From the NCBI GenBank assembly GCA_012960035.1, contig DUBZ01000071.1:1-64000 (forward strand): 64,000 nucleotides of DNA, read 5' to 3'. Within the stretch, counting starts at the first letter, position 1; each line of letters opens with the position of its first letter. Below are positions 19,528 to 28,010 of the stretch, in pieces. A model generated the notes under the pieces. The model was not told the DNA's origin and ran no database searches. It was given only the letters and a program-made list of their open reading frames with translations. Source of the DNA: Myxococcales bacterium (lineage in GTDB: Bacteria; Myxococcota_A; UBA9160; UBA4427). The position numbers and the translations under genes were made by a program.

Positions 19528-19548
19528 CGCGAAAACTCGCATTTCGCG
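19528..19548. promoter_or_regulatory. Inverted repeat upstream of feoA
   Basis: CGCGAAA (19528-19534), a 7-base spacer and TTTCGCG (19542-19548) form a perfect inverted repeat about 100 bases before feoA and 170 before the divergent SDR. Its GC-rich outer arms do not resemble a Fur box. It could be an operator for either gene; otherwise it is a chance match in a sequence rich in CGCG. Confidence 0.3.
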
Positions 19549-19713
19549 TTGTTTCGCTTTGTTTGGCGTTGTCGCGATCGGACCATGGTATTTTCGCGAG
19601 CCTCATTTCATCCAGAGTTCATCGACATGGATTCATGTCGGGCCTCGATGACAGCGACAATTCGAACCTAAATTCAACGAACGCAATTGGCTCTACACGA
19701 GCAGGAGATCAGC

Positions 19714-20574
19714 ATGGCGAAGGGAACGATTCCGAGCGGTGGACTCGAAGGCATGGCGGTCCTGGTGACCGGTGGGGGGACCGGCATCGGCACGGCGTGT
19801 GCGCTGCGGTGTGCCGCCGACGGTGCCGCAGTCACGATTTGCGGGCGGACGGAATCCAAACTGTCGGACGCGGCCAAGCGCATTGAAGCCAGCGCCGGAC
19901 ACGGTGGCAGCATTCACTACGTCGTAGGCGACGTCACGAATGAAGAAGACGTTGCGCGCGTTGTCGCGAAGGCCGTTGAACCGACAGGCGGCCTCGACGG
20001 TTGCGTGGCGAATGCGGGCGGGGGGGGAGGCATGGGCCCCTATCACGTCCAGGACACCGACGAATTTTTGCGCGTTCTACACTTGAACGTGCTTGGCACC
20101 ATGTTGAGCGTGAAGCACACCGCACCTCATCTGGTCGAAGCCGGAGGCGGATCGTTCGTAGGCATGTCTTCGATTGCCGGCCACGTGACACATCCCTACT
20201 TCGGCGCCTACTGCGTCAGCAAGGCGGGCATTGAGCAAATGATGAAGAACGCAGCCGACGAATTCGGTGCGCGCGGGGTTCGTTTCAATTCGATTCGCCC
20301 GGGTTTCATTTCAACCGAAATCATGGAAGGCATCCCTCGCGACAGCGAGGTTTACAGCTCCTACATCGACAACACGCCGATGAACGGAGTCGGTGAGCCG
20401 GATGACATTGGGAACCTTGCACGCTTTTTGATCGGCCCTGAATCGCGCTGGGTCACCGGCACGGCGATCAACGTCGACGGCGGCCACGCCTTGCGACGCG
20501 GTCCAGACTTTTCCCAATTCGTCGAGCCCGCGATCGGCAAGGACGTGCTCGCCGGAGATCGGCCAAAGGCCTGA
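19714..20574 (+). CDS. Short-chain dehydrogenase/reductase
   Basis: A 286-residue SDR with TGGGTGIG at 19-26, an NAGGGGG loop in place of the usual NNAG, and YCVSK around 166-170. The C-terminal RWVTGTAINVDGG is typical of 3-oxoacyl reductase-like SDRs. The ATG at 19714 has AGGAG seven bases upstream; an ATG nine codons earlier in frame is less likely. It is followed by the Rieske oxygenase, with a palindrome and probable promoter between them. A run of eight G bases lies in the coding region (20030-20037). Confidence 0.94.
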   Translation: MAKGTIPSGGLEGMAVLVTGGGTGIGTACALRCAADGAAVTICGRTESKLSDAAKRIEASAGHGGSIHYVVGDVTNEEDVARVVAKAVEPTGGLDGCVANAGGGGGMGPYHVQDTDEFLRVLHLNVLGTMLSVKHTAPHLVEAGGGSFVGMSSIAGHVTHPYFGAYCVSKAGIEQMMKNAADEFGARGVRFNSIRPGFISTEIMEGIPRDSEVYSSYIDNTPMNGVGEPDDIGNLARFLIGPESRWVTGTAINVDGGHALRRGPDFSQFVEPAIGKDVLAGDRPKA

Positions 20575-20642
20575 GCTCCGGCCCACCCGCACCGTCGCCG
20601 CATTGGGCTGACCTGGTATGGCTTACGTTGCGCCTCGACAAA

Positions 20643-20680
20643 ACTGACCAATGAGTCTATCAAAAGACTTACAAGTCAGT
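20643..20680. promoter_or_regulatory. Long imperfect palindrome, probable TetR operator
   Basis: The two 19-base halves of 20643-20680 agree at 13 of 19 positions when one is reverse-complemented; the outer arms ACTGAC and GTCAGT and the inner AGTCT/AGACT blocks are exact. It ends 13 bases before the ATG of the Rieske gene, whose operon contains a TetR gene. A repressor bound here would block the promoter or ribosome site, so autoregulation by the TetR protein at 21668 is likely. Confidence 0.65.
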
Positions 20681-20693
20681 TTTGGAGAACGCC

Positions 20694-21668
20694 ATGCTTA
20701 GAAATCACTGGTATCCCGTCCTTGAGTCAGTCCGGCTCGCCAAGAAACCTCTTAAAATCAAACGGTTTGGGGAGTTTTTTGCACTTTGGAGGGACGCCTC
20801 AGGCGCACCCCGAGCGCTGCCGAACGCGTGTCCGCATCGAGGGGCATCCTTGTCAGATGGCAAAGTTCGGGACGGTGAGATCGAGTGCCCGTGGCACGCG
20901 TTTCGCTTCGACGGCACCGGGCGCTGCACCCAGATGCCGAGCGAAGGTCCGGACGCCAAGATCCCGCGTGCACTCAACCTCGAACCGGTGACTGTGCGCG
21001 AAGGCCACGGCCTGGTGTTCATGTGGTGGGGAGACATCCAAGAAAATTTTCCACCCCTACCCTACTTCGACGACTTGAACGATCGCGGCGGCGCAACCGA
21101 AACGTCGTACATCCTTCCCTACCACTACTCGCGCATGGTCGAAACGAACCTCGACCTACACCACACTCCGTTCGTGCACGGGAACGTCTTCCCGGTGGGT
21201 TCGCGCATGATGAATTTCGATGCCCACATCGACGGCGACCGCATCTCATCGACGGGAACGTTGGTGCGAGAAAAAAATGCGCTTGCGGGCCGAACCGAAG
21301 GCGCGACGTTTCGGGCAGACATGATCTTTCCGAACCTCGGCATGGTGGAGCTCAGCCCGAACTTGCGCATTGCCTTGTGTTCAACTCCGGTCGACGACGA
21401 ACACACTTGGATGTGGTTTCGCTACTGCCAGTCGTATGTGGGCAGCGCGTGGCTCGGAAAGCTCATTACCTGGCTCGCCGTGCAGAGCGAACTTCGCGTC
21501 GTGCAAAAACAAGACTGGCGCGTGTTTGCGGGCATGACACCAGGCACGATCGACGACTTCCCTCACGCGTTCGTGCATTCGGACAAAGCCATCGCGCTCT
21601 ACCGTAAGCATCGCGCCCAACGCCTCGCGAAACAAAAGGCCCAGCAGCCTGCCGAGGCCATTGGCTAG
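20694..21668 (+). CDS. Rieske non-haem iron oxygenase, alpha subunit
   Basis: A 324-residue oxygenase component. The Rieske [2Fe-2S] site is C46-H48 (CPHRG) and C65-H68 (CPWHAF). The mononuclear iron site is D154, H157 and H162 in NLDLHHTPFVHG. The small size and single-polypeptide form resemble KshA/VanA-like monooxygenases. The ATG at 20694 has GGAG six bases upstream; a TTG four codons earlier is rejected. The stop shares one base with the GTG of the TetR gene. A separate reductase must come from elsewhere. Substrate unknown. Confidence 0.94.
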   Translation: MLRNHWYPVLESVRLAKKPLKIKRFGEFFALWRDASGAPRALPNACPHRGASLSDGKVRDGEIECPWHAFRFDGTGRCTQMPSEGPDAKIPRALNLEPVTVREGHGLVFMWWGDIQENFPPLPYFDDLNDRGGATETSYILPYHYSRMVETNLDLHHTPFVHGNVFPVGSRMMNFDAHIDGDRISSTGTLVREKNALAGRTEGATFRADMIFPNLGMVELSPNLRIALCSTPVDDEHTWMWFRYCQSYVGSAWLGKLITWLAVQSELRVVQKQDWRVFAGMTPGTIDDFPHAFVHSDKAIALYRKHRAQRLAKQKAQQPAEAIG

Positions 21669-22240
21669 TGGCGACTCACGCATCTCCCGAAGAACGTCGC
21701 GCGCAAATCTTGCTGGCAGCGCAGAGTTGCTTCGGTAAGGCGGGCTATCACAAGACCACGATGGACGACATCGTCGCGGCCGCGGGACTCTCGAAAGGTG
21801 CCTTGTACTGGCACTTCAAGAGCAAAGAGAAAATCTTTCTGGCGCTCTTCGACGAGTTCGAGCGCGCGATTTTCGGGGCCTGGGACGACCTCGAAGGTGT
21901 CCCCGCACTGGAAGCCATAAAACGCGAGGCCGAAGTCGTGCTCGAATCGATTACGAGCGACCGCGCATTCGTTGAAACCTGGAGCGAGTTCCTAAAGCAT
22001 CCGATGGCACGGGAGCGCTTCGCGTCGGTCTACGATCAATCGCGCGCACGACTCCAGACTACGATCGAAGGTGGAATCGTCCGCGGTGAACTCAAACCCT
22101 GCGACGCGTTTCAGGCCGCGGCTTCGATCACGGCGCTCGTCGAGGGCCTGCTCTTACAGGCGCTTGTGGACCCGGGCTTCGACCCACTCGCGGCGTGGCC
22201 AACCGCTTGGACGATGGTGGAAGGCGGGCTCGGCCCGTAA
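21668..22240 (+). CDS. TetR-family transcriptional regulator
   Basis: A 190-residue repressor: N-terminal helix-turn-helix with TTMDDIVAAAGLSKGALYWHF at about 30-50 (typical TetR recognition helix ending in YWHF), and a C-terminal ligand-binding domain of the AcrR/BetI type. The GTG start overlaps the last base of the Rieske stop, so it is co-transcribed with the oxygenase. Its probable operator is the palindrome at 20643. The 3' end overlaps the end of the broken YceI gene on the other strand by 87 bases. Confidence 0.93.
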   Translation: MATHASPEERRAQILLAAQSCFGKAGYHKTTMDDIVAAAGLSKGALYWHFKSKEKIFLALFDEFERAIFGAWDDLEGVPALEAIKREAEVVLESITSDRAFVETWSEFLKHPMARERFASVYDQSRARLQTTIEGGIVRGELKPCDAFQAAASITALVEGLLLQALVDPGFDPLAAWPTAWTMVEGGLGP

Positions 22241-22825
22241 ATTTACTGACGGCGCCAACGACGCTTCAAAGGTGACCGGTACTTCGTTGGTGATCGACAT
22301 CGGGCTCCGCGTTTTGGGCGTGCCGATGCCGAAGTCCATCCGGTCGATCACGAGGCTCCCCTTTACCGACAGCGGGTCTTCGCTCACGATTTCGAATTCG
22401 CCGTCGATGGTCTTTTGCGCGTCGCGAATGCTGACGTCGAACTTCGCTCGGTAGCGCACGCCTTCGATGCGCTCGGCACTGTGAACGCGAACCTTCGCGA
22501 GCGGCCAGCGTTCGACTTCGAAGAAGTCAGCGGTGTGCAGATGGTCGTCGCGGTCCTTGTTGTCTGTATCAACGCTGGCGACATCCACCTCGACAACCAC
22601 AAAGCTCTCGCCTAGAGCATCCAATGCGATGTGGCGATCCGCGATTTAAAATTTGTGGAACTCGCCATTGGCGGTCGCGATCGCATTTTGGGCGACAAAG
22701 TTGATTTTGCGGGTCGCGGCTGTCTCTCCGCTAGTCGCGACCCTGCCAAAGATTCCGGCGCAGAAGACGACCAACAGACATGGGACGACTGATCGCATAC
22801 CAGAGCGATACCATTCAAGCTTCAT
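22154..22825 (-). pseudogene. YceI-family protein interrupted by an in-frame stop
   Basis: Reads as a YceI (polyisoprenoid-binding, periplasmic lipocalin-like) protein with a signal peptide (MKLEWYRSGMRS, then a hydrophobic segment), a first strand INFVAQNAIATANGEFHKF, then a TAA stop at 22646-22648, and in the same frame IADRHIALDALGESFVVVEVD and the family core with VDTDNKDRDDHLHTADFF. AGGAG precedes the ATG at 22825. Removing the single stop restores a full-length gene of about 223 codons. TAA is not a recoding codon, so this is a nonsense mutation or a sequence error. The last 28 or so residues run into the antisense of the TetR gene and look unnatural. Confidence 0.75.
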
Positions 22826-22891
22826 CAATTGCTCCTTTTGACTCGCGGGCGCAAACTAGGTTTCGGTCGTGAGTTCAAAAAAAGGCCAACT

Positions 22892-23746
22892 ATGATCGAA
22901 GGCAATCCAAGCTACACAGCCATTCATGTGGCCGCGACCCGGGCCGCCCATAATCGTTTTGACAAAGCGCCCCATTTGCTCGACGACCAACCCGCGTTGT
23001 CTCTTTTAGGCGAAGAGCACCAAGACTTGATCGACGGGTCCGGTGACGATGCGCACTGGGTTCTCCTCGAAAACCGGTTATTCATTCCACTACGTGCACG
23101 CTGGGTGGAAGACCGACTCGCGCGCGCTTACGAGTCCGGGCTGCGTCAGTACATCATCCTCGGCGCTGGGCTCGATTCCTTTGCATTTCGTCAGCCCGAC
23201 GGGTTCGATGACTTGTCGATCATCGAGATCGACCATCCGAGTACCCAAAGATGGAAGCGCAAGCGGATCGAGGCACTCCGTTGGAAGATTCCTGCGAATC
23301 TAAGTTTCACCGAGTGCGACTTCGAACAGACGTCCATGATCGATGCCCTCAACGACTCGGCTTTCGACGAAAATCAACCCGCATTCATCAGCTGGATGGG
23401 GGTTACCTACTACCTCGAACGCCCCGTCACCCAAGCGGCCTTGCGCGATTTAGACGCGGTGCTCGCCCCTAGAAGTGAAGTCGCCTTTGATTACTTGCGT
23501 CCCTACGGCGACCTCGCCGAGCGATACGTCGAGCTGGAAAAGCTCAGTGGTGAGTATCTAAAGAAGAAGGGCGAGCCTCACGTCAACAAACTGCACGCCG
23601 CCGATGTCGGGGCGGATGTCCTGGCCGCCGGGTTCACATCGGTCGTGCTCGAAACCGAGGGGACCCTTCGCGAGCAATATGGGGACGACCTCACGGGGCC
23701 GATCCCTCTTTCCGAACGATTCGGCCTCGCCGCGGCTCACAAATGA
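22892..23746 (+). CDS. Class I SAM-dependent methyltransferase (leucine carboxyl methyltransferase-like)
   Basis: A 284-residue methyltransferase of the TIGR00027/PPM-like type, common in actinobacteria and some proteobacteria. The SAM-binding segment YIILGAGLDSFAFR is at about residues 88-101, the acidic residue ending strand 2 is in SIIEIDHPSTQ, and SWMGVTYYLER is the family's post-strand-4 motif. The ATG at 22892 has AAAAGG upstream. It is divergent from the broken YceI gene. Targets of this group (small molecules, carboxyl groups) are mostly unknown. Confidence 0.92.
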   Translation: MIEGNPSYTAIHVAATRAAHNRFDKAPHLLDDQPALSLLGEEHQDLIDGSGDDAHWVLLENRLFIPLRARWVEDRLARAYESGLRQYIILGAGLDSFAFRQPDGFDDLSIIEIDHPSTQRWKRKRIEALRWKIPANLSFTECDFEQTSMIDALNDSAFDENQPAFISWMGVTYYLERPVTQAALRDLDAVLAPRSEVAFDYLRPYGDLAERYVELEKLSGEYLKKKGEPHVNKLHAADVGADVLAAGFTSVVLETEGTLREQYGDDLTGPIPLSERFGLAAAHK

Positions 23747-23807
23747 ACCGGGGCGCGTAACCTGCTTCGGTTCAGCTACGCAAAGCTTCTCCAACGGAGA
23801 AGCCAAC

Positions 23808-24104
23808 ATGTTGATCGCGTTACTGTTTCTTGCCGCCCTCGCACTGGCGTTTGCGCTTGGAGGTTCGCTGCGATCCAGGCGTGTCCCAGGAACGATGGCG
23901 CATAAGATCACAACCGTTGGCAATGGCCAGGGTCTACTCGCCAACTCGATCGCGAGCAGTCTCGTGATCGAGGCGTCGCTGCTCGGCTCTCCGGTATCCA
24001 CCCCCCACGTTTGGGCGCGTGCGCCTTCTGTCGCGCAGACTCCTAGGGCAGAAAACAGAACGGGCCGCGACGATGAGATCGTCGCGGCCCGCTTGTTACA
24101 CTGA
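23808..24104 (+). pseudogene. Fragment of a PiT-family inorganic phosphate transporter
   Basis: A 98-codon open frame whose first 70 residues match an inner portion of PiT phosphate permeases: a transmembrane helix (LIALLFLAALALAFALGG), the block VPGTMAHKIT, then GLLANSIASSLVIEAS and LLGSPVSTPHV, compared with the family signature GLPVSTTHV. An intact PiT protein has over 350 residues and two such repeats, so this is a remnant. After the signature the frame runs into a hairpin and stops. GGAGAAG precedes the ATG but sits inside a perfect stem-loop (23785-23803). Translation is possible; transport is not. Confidence 0.6.
24061..24091 (-). terminator. Strong stem-loop terminator
   Basis: A perfect 14-base stem (CGGGCCGCGACGAT / ATCGTCGCGGCCCG) with a GAG loop. 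On the minus strand it is followed by TTCTGTTTTCTG, so it fits a rho-independent terminator for the alcohol dehydrogenase that ends at 24134. Two copies of CTTGTTACAC(T/C)GAA lie between the stem and the gene (24092-24105 and 24106-24119). Confidence 0.75.
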
Positions 24105-24133
24105 ACTTGTTACACCGAATCAGCCGAAGCCGA

Positions 24134-25219
24134 TTAGTCGAACATGATCACCTGTCGCGCGGCTTCGCCCTTGCGCATGAGGTCGAGAGCGTCGTTGACC
24201 TCTTCGATCTTGATGCGCGACGAAATCATTTCGTCGAGGTGAAGTCGACCGTCGAGATAGAACTCGATGTACTTCGGCATGTCGAAGCGGAAGGCGTTCG
24301 AGCCCATGTAGGAACCCGTGATGTTCTTCTCTTGCAGCGTCAAATCCGCTGCATTGATCGGAACCATCTCGGTCACCGGCACGACACCGACGAGCACCGT
24401 GGTGCCACCACGGCCCGTCATGGCGACAGCCTGCTGCACGGTGGGAACCAGGCCGATGCATTCGAACACGAAGTCCGCACCACCGCCTGTTAGTGCCTGA
24501 ACCGCCGCAACTGGATCATCCGTGGAGGCGTCGACGCAGTCGGTCGCCCCCAACTTCGTGGCGATGTCGAACTTCCAGGGCTGCGCGTCGACCGCGATGA
24601 TCTTGCCCGCGCCCGTGATTCGCGCACCCTGCAGCGCCGACAAGCCAACGCCGCCGCAACCAATGATCACGACACTTGCACCAGCCGGGATGTTGACGGT
24701 GTTGAGCGCAGCACCGAGGCCCGTCGTTACGCCACAACCGATCAATGAAGCACGGTCGAGGGGCATGTCGTCGCGAATTTTCACGAGCGAGCGCTGCGGG
24801 ACGAGCATCTTTTCTGCAAACGAAGACAAATTTGCGAACTGCATAATGGGATCGCCGTTCGCGGAAAGGCGCGACTTGGCTTCCGGAGGTCGCCCGGCGT
24901 ACTGAGTCGGGCAGAGGTAAGGTCTGCCACCCGTGCAGAACTTGCAGACGCCACACCAAGAAGTAATGCAGCCAATGACGTGATCGCCCGGAACGACGTC
25001 CGTCACACCCTCGCCGATTTCTTCGACGATGCCGGCCGGTTCATGCCCGAGGACGCAAGGCGGAGGCATCGGCAGCCCCCCTTCAATCACGTGAAGATCA
25101 CTGTGACAAATACCGGAGGCGACAGTCTTTACTAGAACCTCGCCCGGACCGGGGCTATCAATATCAACGTCCTCAATTTCGAGAGGGGCGTTGTTCGCGC
25201 GCATGACCGCTGCTTTCAT
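24134..25219 (-). CDS. Zinc-dependent alcohol dehydrogenase
   Basis: A 361-residue medium-chain dehydrogenase. Catalytic zinc ligands are C38 (GICHSD) and H59-E60 (GHEPAG); the structural zinc cysteines are C89, C92, C95 and C103 (CGVCKFC...C). The NAD loop GCGGVGLSAL is in the middle. It resembles the class III/NDMA-type group of bacterial alcohol dehydrogenases. AGGAGAAG precedes the ATG at 25219. Single-gene unit ended by the terminator at 24061. It could oxidise alcohols produced by the nearby oxygenases; substrate not known. Confidence 0.95.
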   Translation of the reverse strand: MKAAVMRANNAPLEIEDVDIDSPGPGEVLVKTVASGICHSDLHVIEGGLPMPPPCVLGHEPAGIVEEIGEGVTDVVPGDHVIGCITSWCGVCKFCTGGRPYLCPTQYAGRPPEAKSRLSANGDPIMQFANLSSFAEKMLVPQRSLVKIRDDMPLDRASLIGCGVTTGLGAALNTVNIPAGASVVIIGCGGVGLSALQGARITGAGKIIAVDAQPWKFDIATKLGATDCVDASTDDPVAAVQALTGGGADFVFECIGLVPTVQQAVAMTGRGGTTVLVGVVPVTEMVPINAADLTLQEKNITGSYMGSNAFRFDMPKYIEFYLDGRLHLDEMISSRIKIEEVNDALDLMRKGEAARQVIMFD

Positions 25220-25565
25220 CTTGCTTCTCCTGTGAATGTCAAAACTGGAAGGCTGCGGTTCTTCGCGCAACCGGGGCGCCGATTCTAGAGCATTGAGTGG
25301 GAGACGGGGAGATCCCCGGGCGCTTGTACGACTCGCCTTTTAGCGAGCAACCGAGGCGGCGGGACAAAGAAATGGAAATAGACGCGTTAGAATGGTCTAC
25401 TCGCGTATCGCGGGGTTCCCGTACGCTTCCACAACCGGCGTCGGGCCTAGATCCAACCCCGACCGTCATAAACCACTGCTTTAGAACGAGGCGCATGCGA
25501 TCTCTCCACCCAATCACGGCAAGCCCCGGGAGCACGAACGCTCCCCGCGCAACCGGTTTGCCCGA
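25220..25565. other. 346-bp gap
   Basis: Lies between the divergent alcohol dehydrogenase and the SDR region and should contain both promoters. I see no gene, tRNA or clear operator in it. Composition is not unusual. Confidence 0.5.
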
Positions 25566-25850
25566 ATGAAGCTTCGCCATTCGCTTACAGGTGACACCTA
25601 TGCGCTCGCCGACGACGGCACAGTGGATGTCGAAACCTCTGACGGAAATCGCGGGACGTTTCGCGGTTCCGGAGAATGGGTCAATGGCGACCTGCGCCAC
25701 GCAGACATCCACATGTTGAGCTTTATCGCCGCCCACGCAGCACGCGATCGCAAAACATCTATGACGACTCACACCGCAAAGTCACATACCGGCGTTGCGG
25801 CCCCAACCCTCAAAACCCATCGACGCGATGGAGAAGAAAGGAGCAAAGAA
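25566..25850 (+). other. Open frame fused in frame to the following SDR; small uncharacterised domain
   Basis: From the ATG at 25566 an uninterrupted frame runs into the SDR at 25851. Its first 55 residues (MKLRHSLTGDTYALADDGTV, then a segment with GTFRGSGEWVNGDLRHADIH) look like a real small beta-rich domain, with regular acidic turns and ordered hydrophobic positions. The remaining 40 residues are Thr/Arg/Lys-rich and look non-coding. It may be a small gene that lost its stop codon, or an N-terminal domain of the SDR. No good ribosome site precedes 25566. Family not recognised with certainty. Confidence 0.4.
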
Positions 25851-26609
25851 ATGGATCTTGGTCTCGACGGCAAGAGAGCACTCGTCACAGCCGCAACGCG
25901 AGGCATCGGCCTCGCCATCGCACAAACCCTGGCCGATCAAGGTTGCGACGTCGCGATCTGCGCACGCGGCGACGCCGGTCTCGAAACGGCACGAAAAGAT
26001 CTCGAAAGTCGTGGCGCAAAGGTCTTCACCAAGGCTTTTGATGTGGCTGACGGGGACGCACTCGAAGCGTTCATCGGCGAAGCCGGTGAAGCCTTGGGCG
26101 GGCTCGACATTTACGTGAGTAACGCCAGTGCGGGCGGGGGGCCGGGACTCCAAGGTTGGCAGCCTGCGTTCGACGTTGATGTCATGGGCGCGGTTCGAGG
26201 CATCCATGCCGCAACGCCGTTTCTCGCCGCAAGTGAAGCTGGCGCAGCCGTTTTAATTGGATCGACAGCCGCCGTTGAATTCCTAGGCATCCCACAGGCG
26301 TACAACGCGATGAAGGCGGCCGTCATTGCCCACGCAGCCGACATGGCCCAAGCCCTCGCACCGCAAGGAATTCGCGTCAATGCCGTATCGCCGGGTCCGA
26401 TTTACTTTGAGGGCGGCAACTGGGAAATGATCAAGCAGGCAATGCCCGCCATGTACGACGGTGCCGTGGCACAGTGCGCGATCGGGCGCATGGGCACGCC
26501 CGAGGAAGTCGCCCGGGCGGTCGTTTTCTTGGCGAGTCCAGCAGCCAGCCTGATCACCGGCTCGAACCTTGTGGTCGACGGCGGGTTCACGAAGCGCGTT
26601 GGGTACTAA
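25851..26609 (+). CDS. Short-chain dehydrogenase/reductase
   Basis: A 252-residue SDR with nucleotide loop TAATRGIG at 13-20 (Ala for the first Gly, seen in some 3-oxoacyl reductase-like members), SNAS in place of NNAG, and YNAMK around 150-154. The ATG at 25851 is preceded by AAAGGAG, which decides it over the longer frame starting at 25566. It ends 22 bases before the Rieske dioxygenase, so the pair is an operon; as with cis-diol dehydrogenases it might oxidise the oxygenase product (inference). Confidence 0.92.
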   Translation: MDLGLDGKRALVTAATRGIGLAIAQTLADQGCDVAICARGDAGLETARKDLESRGAKVFTKAFDVADGDALEAFIGEAGEALGGLDIYVSNASAGGGPGLQGWQPAFDVDVMGAVRGIHAATPFLAASEAGAAVLIGSTAAVEFLGIPQAYNAMKAAVIAHAADMAQALAPQGIRVNAVSPGPIYFEGGNWEMIKQAMPAMYDGAVAQCAIGRMGTPEEVARAVVFLASPAASLITGSNLVVDGGFTKRVGY

Positions 26610-26631
26610 CTCTTTTTCTTGAGGTTTGGCC

Positions 26632-27996
26632 ATGGCGAATGACACGGGCACAGAAGTAACCGGCACGGGGGAGCGACGCTCTTCGGGCATCGACTACCAG
26701 ACATTGCTCGACACGGACACGCGTCCTGTACCGGATGTCTTGCGCTTGCAAGCCACCCAAGATCTCCCCGCCGTGCAAGTTCCGATCGATCGCTACACCT
26801 CGCAAGCATTTCACGACCTCGAAGTTGAAAGACTCTGGAAACGCTGCTGGCAATTCGCATGTCGCGAAGAAGAGATCCCAGGACCCGGCGACCATACGAT
26901 TTATGAAATCGCGGGCCTCCAGGCGCTCATTGTTCGCGGTAGCGACCAAACCATCCGCGCGTTTCCAAACTCTTGCTTGCACCGCGGCCGCGCGCTCAAG
27001 GATCGCCCCGGAAGCAGCGTAGAATTGCGCTGCCCGTTTCACGGTTGGACGTGGAACCTCAACGGAAGCCTGAAGTCGATTCCATGTCATTGGGACTTCC
27101 CACACGTGTCTAAGACCGACTACAAGCTGCCCGAGTTTAAAGTCGGCACGTGGGGCGGATTCGTGTTCATCAACATGAGCGACGACGCCGAGCCGTTCGA
27201 AACTTATTTGGGTGATTTGCCAAACCACTTCGATCGCTGGCCGCTAGACAAGCGATACGTCCAGGCACACGTCGCCAAGACTTTGCATTGCAACTGGAAG
27301 GTTGCCCAAGAGGGTTTTATGGAGGCCTACCACGTCGTCGCGACCCATCCACAGATGCTCGCTGGCATCGGCGATTCAAACTCTCAGTACGACGCGTGGG
27401 ACAACTTCTCCCGCGCCATCACGCCGAACATGACACCGAGCCCGCACCTCGACTACGAACCGACGGAACAAGAAAAGCTGCAGGCCATGTTCACCACGAG
27501 CCTCGACAGCGAGCCGCCGATTCGAGTCCCCGAAAACATGACAGCGCGTCAACTCATGGCGCAGATGGCGCGTATGCGACTGCAGGCCCTCGTACCGTCA
27601 GTCACGCAACTTTCCGACGCCGAAATGAACGACTCGTTCTACTACACGCTGTTTCCCAACTTCCATCCCTGGGGTGCGTACAACAAGCTCAACTATCGCT
27701 TTCGACCCAACGGCAACGACCCGGGTTCATGCATCATGGAAGTCATCTACCTCGCGCCTTTTCGGGGGAAAGCGCCGGCCCCTGCGCCGGTGCATTGGCT
27801 CGACGTTGACGAGCCGTGGACCGAAGCACCGGAACTCGGGCCTCTATGCAAGGTCTTCGATCAGGACACGATCAACTTGCCGAAGGTTCAGATCGGGCTG
27901 CGGAGTGCTGCGCACAAACACGTCACGTTCTCGAGCTATCAAGAAACGAAGATTCGACACTTCCACTCGTTGCTTGATCGCGCACTCGAGAGCTAG
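26632..27996 (+). CDS. Aromatic-ring-hydroxylating Rieske dioxygenase, alpha subunit
   Basis: A 454-residue oxygenase large subunit. The Rieske ligands are C115-H117 (CLHRG) and C134-H137 (CPFHGW); the mononuclear iron site is marked by N221, E231, H234 and H239 (NWKVAQEGFMEAYHVVATH). It is bigger than the KshA-like Rieske enzyme at 20694 and belongs to the ring-hydroxylating dioxygenase group. No beta subunit, ferredoxin or reductase is adjacent. GAGG lies seven bases before the ATG. Probably co-transcribed with the SDR. Substrate unknown. Confidence 0.95.
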   Translation: MANDTGTEVTGTGERRSSGIDYQTLLDTDTRPVPDVLRLQATQDLPAVQVPIDRYTSQAFHDLEVERLWKRCWQFACREEEIPGPGDHTIYEIAGLQALIVRGSDQTIRAFPNSCLHRGRALKDRPGSSVELRCPFHGWTWNLNGSLKSIPCHWDFPHVSKTDYKLPEFKVGTWGGFVFINMSDDAEPFETYLGDLPNHFDRWPLDKRYVQAHVAKTLHCNWKVAQEGFMEAYHVVATHPQMLAGIGDSNSQYDAWDNFSRAITPNMTPSPHLDYEPTEQEKLQAMFTTSLDSEPPIRVPENMTARQLMAQMARMRLQALVPSVTQLSDAEMNDSFYYTLFPNFHPWGAYNKLNYRFRPNGNDPGSCIMEVIYLAPFRGKAPAPAPVHWLDVDEPWTEAPELGPLCKVFDQDTINLPKVQIGLRSAAHKHVTFSSYQETKIRHFHSLLDRALES

Positions 27997-28010
27997 CCGA
28001 GAACCCGGCG

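Noticed and set aside
19429-19713. Fur box in front of feoA
   Set aside because: I searched by eye for a GATAATGAT-like palindrome and found none; only a GC-rich inverted repeat is present.
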